Shown in pieces: positions 1 to 12,167 of a stretch of 64,000 nt of DNA. Source of the stretch: Prunus persica (Eukaryota; Streptophyta; Magnoliopsida; Rosales; Rosaceae). The position numbers and the translations under genes were made by a program. How positions within the stretch are numbered: position 1 is the stretch's first letter; each line of letters begins with the position of its first letter. The stretch covers positions 26,415,643-26,479,642 of the forward strand of contig NC_034009.1 in assembly GCF_000346465.2 (NCBI RefSeq). Direction: 5' to 3'. The notes under the pieces are model-generated. The model worked only from the letters and a program-made list of their open reading frames with translations. It was not told where the DNA came from and did no database searches.

Positions 1-199
1 TTTACCGACGTGGATTTCTGTAATATACGTCGATCATACCGACGTTGATTTTACAATTTAAACGGCGGTTTGTTTGTAAGGACCGCCGTTGGTTTTAAAA
101 ATTTATTCTATAAATTTGTCGCTTTCATTCATTTTCGGTTTACATTTAAGGTTCCAAGTTCTTCCTCTCTCAGTCTCTCATGTCTCAAAGATAATAATT

Positions 200-610
200 T
201 GGATGTTTTCTCAAAGAGAAATTGAGCTTACTCGCATCAAATATATGTCCACAAGAAGAAGCTTGTCAACTAGCCTTCTCACTTCCTTGATCAAGCCTGA
301 TAGGACACTTAGTGCTTCTGAATACTCCTTGCTTTCCATCAAAAGAGATGCAAGCCTGGCCTCCACTCGCTGTCGAAGGAAAGTTCGCTTCTCAGGGAAA
401 TCTGAAGATCAGATGTGCCTGATCCTCTGCTTGATTTTCTTGCCTAAGAAGATCCGTCGGATTTATTGTGATAGCCTCTTCCTTTATCCGTAGAGCTTCA
501 GAAGAAGAAGATGGGTTTCAAGAATGCGATAAAGAATAGAAATGGCTTCAGATGGCCTCTAAAGCATGAGCAATTGAATCAGTAGTTTCTGGGAGATATG
601 ATGAAGACAT
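200..610 (-). pseudogene. RPN6: captured, broken copy of RPN6 (26S proteasome lid subunit, PSMD11 family)
   Basis: Read on the minus strand from an ATG at 610, the frames give pieces in RPN6 order: MSSSYLPETTDSIAHALEA, then SSSSEALRIKEEAIT with TDLLRQENQAED, then GTSDLQISL, then EKRTFLRQRVEARLASLLM, then SGLIKEVRRLVDKLLLVDI. These match the N-terminal helical repeats of the RPN6 lid subunit. Stops at about 560 and 520, frameshifts, and two internal deletions (after AED and after DLQISL) break it. It is flanked by CACTA subterminal repeats on both sides, so it is transposon-captured host sequence. No intron-like gap interrupts the surviving parts, so capture from a cDNA or from an intronless region is possible. 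An antisense open frame covers it on the plus strand and is not a gene. Confidence 0.85.
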
Positions 611-649
611 TGTCAATGCTTTGAACTACACAAGTCCTGCAGAAAGATA

Positions 650-1690
650 TGTTAAAGAAACTGAAACAACGGCGGTTTTCTGTTCTACCGTCGTCTTTTC
701 TCGTCGTCTATATTAAGTTAAGATGGCGGTAGATTTATAATTACCGACGTAGATTATTTTGTTAAACGTCGTTAAGTGTACTACAACCGACGTGGATTTT
801 AATTTTAAATTATAAATAGAGTTTTTTTTCCCGTATTCTTTCAGTTTTAGTTTTCAATTCCAAAGCGTGATAAATAGATTTTTCTTTCCCGAGGAAATTT
901 AAAATGAGGGAAATTAATGTTCTAGAATTTGTAAACTAACACGACGCAATATTTGCAAATCTGTGTCATCTGTTAAGATTATGATGTGGAACAGAGTTCC
1001 ATCTGGTAAGATTTCGTAACCCTTGGGATCTCAGACAAAACTGATTATGTCGGCGGTGTTCTATATAAACCGTCGTGGTTATTTCAATTCTTGTCATTAA
1101 GTAGATCTACCGACGTAGGATAAGAAAATCAAAGAAAAAAATTGTTAACAAAAATTCTTATTAAGACGACCGTTAAAATTAAAGGTACGACGTATAAAAT
1201 GAATAAATACGACGATAAATTTTATTGTACGATTTAAAGATAACGTAGTAGAACTATACGAGAATGACGTCGATATATTTATATTTTCCGTCGTTGTAAA
1301 TTAATTTAATACGGCGATATTTTGTATTTTAAAGCCGTGGATTTGTTTGTAATTATACGGCGTCTTATACGAAAACCTCGTCGTGTTATTTTATGAGTAA
1401 AAACGGCAGTTTTTATTGAAATCGTCGTCTTTACTTTCTACGTCGGTCGATTCATAACTTCTGCCGTTCTTTGTTGGCATTGATTTTACACTGAGGAAAT
1501 CTGTTTCAAATAGACGTCGGTTGTTTAATTATGTACGTCGTTGTTTTTGAACAGCCATTTGAAACTCCATTTTTTAGTTGTCTAAGGTTGTATTACACGA
1601 CGGTGTTTTTAGAACCGTCGTCTTTTTATAAACCACGACGGTTTTCACTTAGACCGTCGTTGTTTTCTGGTCGTCTTTTTCACTTTTTGT
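650..1690. repeat. CACTA subterminal repeat block (ACGACGG/CCGTCGT family)
   Basis: Dozens of degenerate copies of a 7-12 bp motif recur on both strands, for example at 668-712, 1040-1075, 1430-1450 and 1595-1680. They become densest toward the terminus at 1697. In CACTA elements such motifs bind the TNPA/TNPD-type transposase; that role is inferred from the superfamily. Confidence 0.75.
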
Positions 1691-1697
1691 AGTAGTG

Positions 1698-3655
1698 CTT
1701 GTTCTGTTGTACAACAGCAAAGGTCACGGTAAGATCTCCTCCAACTTTAAAGCTTTATTATTTTATTGCTTGAAGAAGATCATATTAATATTAAAGCTCA
1801 ACTCAATATAACAACCAATTAACATTTTGCAGAGGTAGCTAATTATATATTGACTTGGAACAATTTAGTAATCATAATTAAAACTGGTGCTGTTGCCTTT
1901 CAACTCTTTCACGAGCCAACCAAAACTTTTTGTTACTCAACGTCACTTAAGGCTCGTGTATAAAATGGTTCGGTCACATAATATAACACGAAATAGAGTC
2001 AGATAAATATAAAATGTTTGTTTCTTAATTTATGGCAAGAACAATGCAAACTTTGTATATTTTAATTCTCATCTCGGGGACATGCCGCAACCATAGAAAT
2101 GTTGTCAACTATAATTGAATATATGGACCAATTAAAGTTTTTGCAGTACGATTGGCAATTGCTAGCTAGCACGACTTAGGGTGAAGAAGATGGATTGGAT
2201 CCTGCAAATACCAAGTACCAAGATGGATCTCTAAATTAAGATCCAAGCTTTACCTTTCACTTGTGTCTTGGTCTGCTTAATTATTAGTTATTTAATTAAT
2301 TATTTGCAAATCCCCATATAATTTCATAAACCTAGCTTGAATCTATATTAATTTTGGGTTCCTCTGCTTCTGCCCCGGTTATATCCAACACCGGTGTTGA
2401 CAAGGAACCCACTACCATACCATCCAATCAAACTTGTTTTTTGTTATTAGAGCTGATGCTGCCATAAAATAGTATAGAGGATAGCAAAACTATCCAAAAC
2501 TCAAATGTGAGAGGTCATTCAATGAAACCTTATAAATTGTCTTTTGGTTTGTTTCAAACATTATTATTATTATTTTAATTAGTTCATTTCAACTTTACTT
2601 GTTAATTAATTAATTAATTAATTTGGGTTCATTGAGGCTCTACTGAACTTTTTTTTTTAAGTTTCGAAAGCAACGAATAGAATTTCCATTTGTCCCATAG
2701 ACTTCATTGTGAACAAGTCGGTCCATTTGATTTCAATTTTGACTAGAATTATACAAAAACAACTTGCAAAATGCCTTTTTGCTTTCAAGAAGAATGCATC
2801 ATGAGACCACTTTTTAGAGGTCGAAAATATATTCTTTCGGAAGTTGATGAAGAAGAAGATAATGCTTCATGGAATTTAATCTAAAAATAGACAAAATAAA
2901 AATATAAAAAATTAACTTCCGTTACGCGTGCTGACAATTTCATTTCTAAGTACAGTTCACAGGTAGACGTCACCGTTTTATTAAAAATAGAAGTGCTTCA
3001 ATCACTCACCCTTATCTTATTTCTTTCTTTTTTAAGTCACGCTATCCTACCACCCACCACCCACCACGTGGCGCCTACCCACTCGTAGCCTTTGGTTGAC
3101 TTCCTCATGCCCATACACCCGCGTTCCGCTACCTACATGGGTGCCGTTGTTTAACCTTTTTAACACGCTGTTTTTCTTAAGTCACCCTTTTACCGCGCTA
3201 TTAGTTACGTATCCTCCAGACCACTTGACCCACCCTACCTATTCTACACCCAAACGCACGGCGTCATTACCTACCTAAGACACGGAATTAATATTGAGGA
3301 ATGTTAGTAGACGTGAATTAGGTTAGTTGGTCACGACAGTAAGTTCGTCTCTTTGTATTTAAATTTGAGCTTCCCTCTTGTGTTTCCCTTTTTGTTTTTC
3401 TTATTTAGTTTGTGCTACATATATTTCAACCACACATAAATATGTATAAGATAGCATTCCTCTTTAATATTTCATAGGTTATTTATCAATTAGGAAATTA
3501 CCATGTAGAAAAACAAAAACACATGACTAGTTTCATGTTCATTTCCTAAAATCCTAACGCCGTGCGTAACGTTAATTAATCCAAAAAATAATGGAGGTTT
3601 CCATATAAGTCAAATGTTTTGGATATAACTATAACAAAAGGCAAAGGTGCAATAT
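1698..3655. other. intergenic and distal promoter region of the carbonic anhydrase gene
   Basis: AT-rich sequence with runs of TTAA and AATTAATT (about 2600-2625) and a pyrimidine-rich stretch at 3000-3280. I see no coding region, RNA gene or clear transposon terminus. A small frame at 3096-3278 has no recognisable content. Confidence 0.5.
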
Positions 3656-3663
3656 TATAAATA
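3656..3663 (+). promoter_or_regulatory. TATA box of the carbonic anhydrase gene
   Basis: TATAAATA lies about 30-40 bp before a pyrimidine-rich leader (CCTCCTCTTCC type) that leads to a 5' UTR intron and the ATG at 4039. Position and sequence fit a plant core promoter. Confidence 0.6.
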
Positions 3664-3803
3664 CCAAAAGCACAGTTTACGTGAGTTGTGCTCAACTGGT
3701 GGTCACTGTCCCCTCCTCTTCCTCCTCCCTCCTCCCTCCCTCCTCAAATCCTCATCACCTGCAAAATTCGATTCTCTCCAATTCCCAAACCCCAGCTTCA
3801 CAG

Positions 3804-4029
3804 GTCCGTACACCCTTTTTCTCGATCTCTCTCTTATTTCTGTACGTTGATCTCAACCGATCCTGATCAGATATATAGATTACTAATTTGCGCATGCAAA
3901 TTCTGAAAATAATTCGTCTGTGATTCACATGTTTGATTCTGCAGAATTGTGAAATTGATTTATAATAAAGAATTCTTCTTCTTCTTTTTTTGTATTGAAT
4001 TTGGATTGGTTGATTTTTGGGAATTGCAG
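3804..4029 (+). other. probable intron in the 5' UTR of the carbonic anhydrase gene
   Basis: A GT after CTTCACAG at 3803 and a T-rich tract ending TTGCAG at 4029 frame a plausible leader intron, leaving a 9-base leader (AAGGAAGAC) before the ATG. A second acceptor-like TTCTGCAG near 3944 is possible, so the exact structure is uncertain. Confidence 0.5.
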
Positions 4030-4038
4030 AAGGAAGAC

Positions 4039-6781
4039 ATGGCTAAGGACTCGTACGAGGATGCCATTGCCGGACTTTCGAAGCTCCTGAGGTACTTTTA
4101 ACGACTTTCAAATTACAATTTCGGTATTCTTCTCTCCGTTCTTTCCTCGTCCTGACAAAACTAAACCACCGTCTGTCGTTACGTCCTTTGCTGTGATTAG
4201 CCACAAATAGCTGTCCTTCTCTGTCATTTTACCATTTCCTTTTCCATCGCGACGCGTTAATCCTATCAGGCAGTTGTCGTTGCTGCCACGTGGGCGGCCT
4301 TCCGTAATGGCATTGGATCAGCCGTCTGTCATCTCGGTGGGCCCCTTTTGACCTGGCTTTAATTAACAACTTCGGTTTGATAACTGCAGTGAGAATGCCG
4401 ACCTCGAAGGCGTCGCCGCAGCAAAGATCAAGCAGATAACGGCCGAGTTGGAGTCGGGCGGGCTGGACCCGGTCGAGAAGATCAGAACCGGTTTCCTCCA
4501 TTTCAAGAAGGAGAAATTTGAGTAAGTTCCAAAATTATCCAAAAAAAATTTATAATTATTCTGTTCTTCGAATATGCTGTTCGCTTAATTCCCCACTTTT
4601 TCCCTGATCCAAATCGATTTACCCAAACTACCCTTCTGGTTCTAGGAAAGATGCTGATTTATACGACAAGCTTGCGACAGGGCAAAGCCCCAAGGTCAGT
4701 GATGAACAAATAATATTAGATTAGTTAAGTATCGTTAAGGTGATTAATTAACCTGTAATGTGATTGTTGTCTTTGCAGTTCATGGTTTTTGCATGCTCAG
4801 ACTCCCGAGTTTGCCCCTCGCACATCCTCAATTTTCAACCGGGGGAGGCCTTTGTGGTCAGAAACATCGCTAACATGGTCCCTCCATTTGACCCGGTTCG
4901 CCTAACAAAACCCGATTAAATTAATCTCCACTTGCATTGGATGATTGTTTCTTCTTTGGTGGTTGGAAAAACATCAACATTCATAATTCATTACATGTTT
5001 CCAAACCCTCCAAGAAAATTGCGCGCATTTCATAATGATGGAATCTGCTTTAAGATTATATATATATAAATGAAAAAATGGATCCATCTTTTTTTAAATT
5101 TATAAATAAATATATTTAACGAACATTGAATAATAAATTATAAGTTTGGTTGTCTGTCATTGTATATGTGTACGTTGACTATTGGTTGCTGCAGAAAAAA
5201 TACGCGGGAGTGGGGGCAGCCATTGAATATGCGGTATTGCATCTGAAGGTGAATATAATAGGAAGAGCCACTCTTTTTTTATCTTTTCCATATTCAACTC
5301 TACTTTTTTGTTGTACTGCTCTGACTGGAACCACTATATTCAACTTTTTTTCTCTGGTTTTTTTCTTCTTCAAATTCAATAATGGTCGCCTAGTCATTGG
5401 TTTTGTTCCTTTCCTTACAACAAATAATCATGTTTCCTTGGGGCTCTCACCCTCCGAAATAAAAGGGGCAGAAAGAAAAAGTCTAAAGTTGCAGATATAG
5501 AAAGGAGAAGAAGGAATATTAATTGTTAATTAAGTAGAAATGAAGGTTTCTCACACACACAATCACGAATCATGATGTTATAAGGATTCGAATTTGAGAT
5601 CTCTGATTTATAAGATTAGGAACCATGATTAAAAAAGATAATATGAATTTCAGGTGGAGAATATTATTGTCATTGGACACAGCTGCTGTGGTGGGATCAA
5701 AGGGCTCATGTCAATCCCGGATGATGGGACCACTGCTAGGTAAGCCAGCCTTCATTTCATTTATGAAAACAAGAAGAAGAAGAAGAAGAAGAAGTAGCTT
5801 AAAGCCTTGAAACAGTTTGCGTATTTCTTAATTTGGTTCAAAAGTTGAATAATCTAAGTACATATGCTTGAATTAAGAAGAATAATGAACGTTATTTGCA
5901 GTAAAGAGTTTAAAATGTTGGCCCAATTGGTTGGTTGCTTTCTCCTTCGTCCTTCCCATGTGGTGTTATTGCTAGTTGCTATAATTAGTGTCTTATTATA
6001 ATGTTGATTTGTGTCATGTCCAACTCAATGGGAAGAGAATATGAAGGACTTTATTTTGGGAGTGGTAGTACCATAATTTTTTGGAGGCATCCATAAAGTT
6101 GGATAAAGCAGAAGTTGAAGGACAAAGTTGTTATGACTCATGACAGCCTCAGATTCTCTTCGTTTTTCAATTTTGCTTTGAGATTTGGTCCAACTTTAAG
6201 CATACTTTTTAACACCGTTCCGCAATCTATCAATGTGGTACTGTCCGTGCAGTCAAAATCTCACTACTGTTGTTTTAATTCCTTCCTTAATTATCATGCA
6301 TATGCTGATGCTGCTGCACATATGGCACAAATTTTACTGCACTTTCTGATCCAGTAAATTATGCATTAACAGTGTTTCCATTTGTACATCCCTTGAAATT
6401 TCAGTGACTTCATAGAGGACTGGGTGAAAATCTGTTCGCCGGCTAAGAACAAGATCAAAACAGCATACAGTGGTTTAACTTTCAAAGAGCAGTGCACCAA
6501 CTTGGAGAAGGTAATTTTTCATTTTTTTCATTTGAGTAAACTAAAATCAAAACTGGAAACAGAGCTACCGAATTCGGCTAGCTTTATCCATCTTCTTGTT
6601 TGGGACCCTAATGCAGGAAGCTGTGAATGTGTCACTGGGAAACCTACTGACATATCCATTTGTGAGAGAAGGGGTGGTGAACAAGACACTAAGCCTGAAC
6701 GGCGGATACTACGATTTCGTCAACGGTAGCTTCCAGCTTTGGGATCTTGACTTCAAAATTACACCCCATTTGTCTGTCTGA
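4039..6781 (+). CDS. beta-carbonic anhydrase, cytosolic type (8 coding exons, 253 aa)
   Basis: Zinc enzyme interconverting CO2 and bicarbonate. Coding exons: 4039-4091, 4390-4521, 4646-4694, 4779-4895, 5195-5248, 5654-5739, 6405-6510 and 6617-6781; all have GT/AG borders and the frame stays open for 253 codons. The protein starts [17 protein letters not shown], with no chloroplast transit peptide, unlike the longer plastid isoforms. Exon 4 encodes [14 protein letters not shown], carrying the first zinc Cys and the catalytic Asp-Arg pair. Exon 6 encodes [13 protein letters not shown], carrying the zinc His and second Cys. The C-terminal [14 protein letters not shown] is the usual plant beta-CA tail. 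The gene looks intact and single-copy here; the MULE inserted about 430 bp after its stop. Which paralogue (cytosolic, plasma-membrane or mitochondrial) it is cannot be settled by eye. Confidence 0.95.
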
Positions 6782-7214
6782 GCAGCAAACGTTGTCCAGA
6801 AGCCTTGGTATAATTTCCTATGTTCTGCATTTCCCTTTGGAACAAGTTTTTGCAAAATAATGGCCTTTATGGCTTTGTGTCATAATGAAATAATGTAGTT
6901 TGGTCCATTTCTCTCTCTTTTTGTCGCCGTATGTAAAAAAAAAATACTCCTTTCTAGGCTTCAAACAGTGTTAAAATTTTCTATACAGTGATTGTACTTC
7001 TAGGCAATGCCTTTATTCTGGTTTAAATTTTCATCTTACTACCTTTATGTTAAGCATTTTCTTTTTAATAATTGTGATTCTAAGAATCGCTTTTAGAAAA
7101 GAATCAACGAAAATGCTATAACGAGGAGTTGTGGGACGGGTTTAATCCCAAAGAATCAAAGCCACAAAATCAATTTGGGAAAGACAGCCCAAAACCAATA
7201 CAAGCTGAAACCCT

Positions 7215-7223
7215 GCTTTACAA
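7215..7223. repeat. target site duplication of the large MULE, left copy (GCTTTACAA)
   Basis: A perfect 9-bp direct repeat with 24140-24148. Each copy sits exactly 8 bp outside a conserved inverted-repeat core, as expected for a Mutator-type insertion. Confidence 0.85.
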
Positions 7224-7259
7224 CCCTCTGACTATAATGAGTGGAAAGTTATAAGGGGT
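7224..7259 (+). repeat. left terminal inverted repeat of the MULE
   Basis: The 28-bp core 7232-7259 pairs with 24104-24131 with one mismatch. The block AGTTATAAGGGGT is repeated at once (to about 7272) only on this side. The outer 8 bp do not pair with the right end. Confidence 0.8.
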
Positions 7260-7719
7260 AAGTTATAAGGGGTTCACTTTATAGCCATTAGATCAATCCA
7301 AGGGATAGGGAGAATTGAGATAAAGTTTCACAATTGGGTAGTTGAGGAACCCAAACCCGAATTGAATATCCAGCACGTCCAAAAAGAAGAAGAAGAGGGA
7401 AACACGTCCGAAAAAGAAGAAGAAGAGGCAAGTTCGAAGTTTGAACAGAAAGAACTCTTCTCTCTAAAACCCAGAGGTCTGAGATACCCAATGAAGGCAA
7501 CGGCTAACGACAGTTGAAGGCAACGATTCGCCACTCCGTTCTCCAGACCCTGAAAAAGTATTTATTTGGAGTAGAAGGGGCAAAGGTGTGGATTCCAAAT
7601 CAGTGAAGGGGCCAAGCAGTGGAAGGGGAATGAGAGAAGCTGTATTCGTTGGAAGTGGTAGGTTCCATTTGTGGAGCAAAGAAACAGAAAGACCCCACAC
7701 AGACACCTTGCAATAACAA

Positions 7720-8513
7720 GCATTTGGTGAGTAATTTATGGAATTTGAGTTTAGGGTTAGAGTAATGGTTTTCCCCAATTTGTACCATAAATTTTGTTGG
7801 ATTTGGCATCTCTTCGTTGTGCTTCAGTTGCATGTTAATTTTTGCTTAGGTATATGTTAAAAAAAAGAATGAAAATCAAGTCAATAACAAGTGAATAACA
7901 TCTCAATAATGATATGAATAAGATAATGGTGTTGAATTGGAGGAGGCCCTCAAAACCTTCCACATTTGAAGCAGTGCATAGTGCAGATTAAGAAGAGGCG
8001 TTAGAATATATATATATATATATATTATGAAGTAAATATGATTTCCTTTGTTAATAAATTTGCCTGAGAAACATTTGAACAGATAATAATAAACTCATGA
8101 ATAGAACTGCAAAGCATTTGATGAGTAATGTAAGGAATTTGAGTTTAGGGTTAGAGTAATGGTTTTCCCCAATTTGTACCATCAATGTTGTTGGATTTGG
8201 CATCTCTTATTTGTGCTTCAATTGCATGTTAATTGTTGCTTGGGTATATGTTAAAAAACGAATGAAAATAAAGTCAATCACATGTCAATAACATGTCAAT
8301 AACATGTTAGTAATGATATGAATAAGATAATGGTGTTAAATTGGAGGAGGCGCTCAAAACCTTCCACATTTGAAGCAGTGCAGAGTGAAGAGTACCTCTC
8401 TGGCACTAGAATTTATATATTTTGTGAAATAAATATTATTTCATTTGTTACTAAATTTGCCTATGAGAAATGAGAACAGATAATAATAAACTCATGAATA
8501 AAAGTGCAAAGCA
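7720..8513. repeat. tandem duplication in the MULE left arm (two units of about 394 bp)
   Basis: 7720-8113 and 8114-8513 run parallel, for example GGGTTAGAGTAATGGTTTTC at about 7756 and 8150, and CAAAACCTTCCACATTTGAA at about 7951 and 8357. Both units end with CAGATAATAATAAACTCATG, and the start of a third unit is visible. The segment has no convincing reading frame and may be a subterminal or promoter-type repeat for the cargo genes to its right. Confidence 0.8.
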
Positions 8514-8966
8514 TTTGAAATGAAGGTTGATCTATGACGATTGTGGGTGACTGAAGAAAAAGCTAGAAAGAAATAAGGATGTGGCAATTGCTTAGCAAGC
8601 AGATAGCAGAGTACATGCTTTGCTTTGCTTCCTTCCACTATATTTCTTATTTATTTATTTTGGGTTGTGTATGAGATGACAATAATTGTCATGTGTGTGA
8701 AGTGCAGAACTTGCCTACATTGCACTCACACGAGTATGGATCCATAAATAAAACACGTGAAATTGTTTGTAATTCACATAATCATTGCATTAACAGGTAT
8801 TTGCACAAAAATTGTCATATTGCTTTGATGATGTTAAAGCATGTGATCAGTAATCCCTATGCTCATGTACTTTGTAAAAGTTGTAATGTGCCTCGTTGAC
8901 TAGTTGTGATTGTGCAAATACGTGGTAGTATATGTGTTCACGTTATTTCACGTTGTATTTGAGGAA

Positions 8967-11900
8967 ATGGGATCCAACGTGGAGCTGGTATGGCCAGAGG
9001 CAGAGGTATATTCGTCACGGGTGAACAACTGCTCACATGCAAATTCATCTCTAGCTGCAATTCGAGCGAAGTTGAGTGCGGAACAATTAGAACAATTCAA
9101 GACATCATGCTTTGGCCATCTTCTGAATATAGATAAGATTCAGTTTAGCGGGCAGATTGTGCATGGGGTTGTGTTGCGTAGAGTAGCGGGGCAGGGTGTG
9201 AAAGACTTGGATGGACTGAGTTTCTTATTAGGGTGTGACGTTGCTCAGTTCACTCGTCAGGATTTCTGTTTGATCACAGGGCTTCGTTTTGGGGAAGTGC
9301 CTGAAGTTTCCAGTGGAGAGAGTGATGAAATCAGACTTCAGAAAAGATATTTTATAGACGAAGGAATTACATGCAATGCTTTAGAAGAAGCATTTCTGAG
9401 GTGCACAGAGGAAGATGACATCTACAAGCTAGCTCTTGTTTACTTTGCTGAGTTAGTGGTTTTGGGAAGGGACAAACATTTGAACATCAATCTAAATTAC
9501 CTGACCCTTGTAGAGGACTTGGATGCGTTCAACAGGTATCCGTGGGGTTCGGTGTCCTTTGACAAAACCCAAGACAGTCTATTTTCTGCACCAACAAAGT
9601 ATGTGAAAAGCTTGGAAAATGAAGAGGGAAGAGGGAAGGGGAAAAGTAAGGTAACGGGAACAAGCCAGAGAAATGAGAAGGGCAAGAAGGATAAGCATGG
9701 TGAAGCGCAAAGGAGTGGCTGGAGTTTTAAAGGTTTCACGTATGCTTTCCAGGTACATGGTAATAATGTTCATGTCAGTTATGTTTTGTTTTTCTTTAAA
9801 ACATAAATAATGACTTTTGTCCTGTGAATTGTGTAGATTTGGGTATATGAATTAATTTCTAGAATGGCGGACCTGAATTACTGCAAGGTTGTTGATCCGA
9901 CCGTTGTCCCGCGTATTTTGCGATGGAGAACTACTACGTCTGTTCCAGAGATGAGAAAGTTGAACAATTATTTTTTCCAGAGCAAAGAGGTTTGGTTTGC
10001 AGCCCTTGGAACTATTGATAAGATTGAATGAAATTATGAAGTAGAATGATTTAATATGACTCTTGTCTGTATTCTGAAACAGTCAGTTCAGTTGCGGGCG
10101 CTATGTCCGAGTGAAGAGGAAATGAGACAGCCATATTGGAGTTGGCCACAGGATCGCCCTGCTGTTGTCTCGACAGAGTCAATTCCTTCTTCATGTGGTG
10201 ATCTTGATGAGTTGAACAAGGTGGTAAGCTTGTTGAGGTCCGAGTTGTTTCAAGTAAAGCGGGAAAAAGACGTCCTTCACTTAAAGGTCATACGGATGGA
10301 AAAACTGTTGGACCAATGTTTAGGTCCTCAGTTTGAGCAGGAAGTAAGGAGGGACCTAGCTTTACTGAAACAGAGGACGAATCGTTGTGTCGTCTCACAT
10401 CTATTTAAGGGATATGGGGAAATGGATGACATTCAATGGGATGAAGGGCCAAGTAACAGAAATGAGGGAGAGGAAAAGGAAGAGGAGGGGATTGAAGGGG
10501 GTGAAGGGCCAAGTAATAGAAATGAGGGAGAGGAAAAGGAAGAGGAGGGGATTGAAGGGGGTGAAGTGCAAGGAAAACCAAGTGAGGTAGACGAAGGGCA
10601 AAGGAAAAGAAGTGAAGGAGAGCAAGTGCAAGTAAAAAGTAGCAAAGGAGAGGAAGCCCAAAGACAGAGCAGTGAGGGAGAGGAAGTGAAAAGAAAAAGC
10701 AGTAAGGGAGAGAAACTACAAAGGAAAAAAAGAGAGGGCAAGGAAGTTATGTTGCTTGGGGGTGACATTGGCGAGAGCACGGAGGGGACACTGCTTGAGT
10801 TTACTGTCGGGGACATTGATTTGGATGAACCTACAGCTGTGCTATCTCAGTTGAACGTGTGGTTGAATGATAAGGGTAAAGCTGGGGCACAAGGGGTCCA
10901 ATTACGGAAAAGGAAGAGGATCATTCCTATGTGGAAGATCATTGAAGGCAGTGAATTGGTTCCAAAAATTGGGGCACAGACAACTGGACTGAAGATGTTA
11001 GACCTAATGAAGGCGATTCCGCATGATGATCTGGTAAATTTGCTGAAACTTTGTTGGGAATGGCGCCAGGACCCAAAGTAAGTCCCTTGCAATTATAAGA
11101 TACCTGCATGACTGTATATAATTTTTTATATACAGTGTTCTGAAACTGTTTTATATTCATAGTTTGGTGATGCAATTTGGCAACGTGGAAGCTGAGATTG
11201 AATTCTTCGCTTCCCTCGTGAAAGCTGATGGTTGGCTGAAAGGAGATGTAAGTGTAATTGATTATGCATTTGTTTTAATGTACATAGATTATGAGATTGA
11301 CAAGAAAAATATGTTGCAGCACATTAATTTGGGGTTGTATCTCATCCGGAAGCGACAACAACAGTTGGAGACAGATTCGGTAGAAATAGCGGACTGGACA
11401 ACGACCGATGTTTTTTTTATGGTATGTCATCGGCCTTGACCAAGTGCCGTTAATAATTACACATTTTCCATACACACACTAGTGGAGGTGTTTAACCATT
11501 TATTGTTTTGTATTTCACAGAATCACATTCGTACTTGCTTTGACGATAATAAAAGAAAAAAACAGCAGCTTGGGTGGAAAATCAGAAAAAGTTTACTAAA
11601 CGTTGTAAATGGGAAGGTTCCTCCGTGTGGGTTGGATTGGCAGAACGTCTATAAGGTGTATACCCCATTTATGTTGACGAAGTACAAGCATTGGGTGGCT
11701 GTAATGATTGATCTGGTATTGTGTGAAAGACAAGTGTACGATTCAAAGGTTTCACTAATTCCAGATGACATCGTAAAGGAAGAACTCGCCCCGCTATCAA
11801 TTACGCTTCCAAATCTTCTCAACACCATCGACTTTTATGAAGAAGGTGTTTATGCAAACAATTGCAGCCGAGATTGGTAGTGTCCGTGGCCAATAGAGCG

Positions 11901-12167
11901 TGTGGATGTTCCACAACAATCTAATGAGTAAGCACAACTTGCAATTTAATTTTATTACTTTCAATTGTCAATTACGTTACAATGTCATTAGTTGAATTGA
12001 TCGAGTTCTTGTTTTGCTTCAGAGGCGATTGTGGCATGTTTGTGTTAAAGTACATTGAGCTTTTCAGCGCTGAGCTTCCGTTAGCTACTTGCACCTCGCA
12101 GAACATGCCTTTTTTTCGGTTGAAATTGGCTGCGGAGATAACAAGGGGAGATGCTTACTTTCCATGA
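8967..12167 (+). pseudogene. MULE-borne DUF1985 / Ulp1-like cysteine protease gene, one in-frame stop
   Basis: Six exons can be read: 8967-9752, 9837-9989, 10083-11077, 11163-11421, 11521-11927 and 12023-12167, about 914 codons. Exon 1 carries a DUF1985-type domain (NIDKIQFSGQIVHGVVLRRV, then FTRQDFCLITGLRFGE). Exon 3 has a leucine-rich coiled coil (LNKVVSLLRSELFQVK) and a Glu/Lys-rich tract with a 20-residue tandem repeat. Exons 5-6 are a C48 protease: His in KHWVAVMIDL, Asp in RQVYDSK, oxyanion Gln in PQQSNE and Cys in GDCGMFVLKYIEL. Such proteins resemble SUMO proteases and are known passengers of plant MULEs. A TAG at 11878-11880 sits between the Asp and Cys parts, so the catalytic Cys is lost unless the stop is read through or spliced out. 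ATG 8967 was chosen because the frame upstream of it looks non-coding. Confidence 0.8.
10443..10562 (+). repeat. 60-bp in-frame tandem duplication in the Ulp1-like gene
   Basis: Two near-identical 60-bp units encode EGPSNRNEGEEKEEEGIEGG twice. They belong to a longer acidic/basic low-complexity tract (10441-10740) with looser EG-Q-K-S-EGE repeats. Since 60 is divisible by three, the frame is kept. Confidence 0.9.

Larger units (their letters stand above)
1..1697. mobile_element. CACTA (En/Spm) transposon, terminal part; other end outside the window
   Basis: The element ends at 1683-1697 with CTTTTTGTAGTAGTG, the reverse complement of the CACTACTACAAAAAG type of terminus that defines plant CACTA elements. 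The preceding kilobase is packed with short motifs built on ACGACGG, CCGTCGT and ACGTCG in both orientations, the usual subterminal transposase-binding repeats of this superfamily. Similar motifs occupy 1-85, so the window starts inside the element. No transposase is visible here. A captured RPN6 copy lies between the repeat blocks. The 3-bp target duplication cannot be tested because the other terminus is missing. Confidence 0.82.

Noticed and set aside
89..493. 134-codon plus-strand frame in the CACTA element
   Set aside because: It is the antisense of the RPN6 relic, whose protein blocks are read on the minus strand.
5150..5500. 116-codon frame overlapping carbonic anhydrase exon 5
   Set aside because: It runs through intron sequence; only 5195-5248 is coding.
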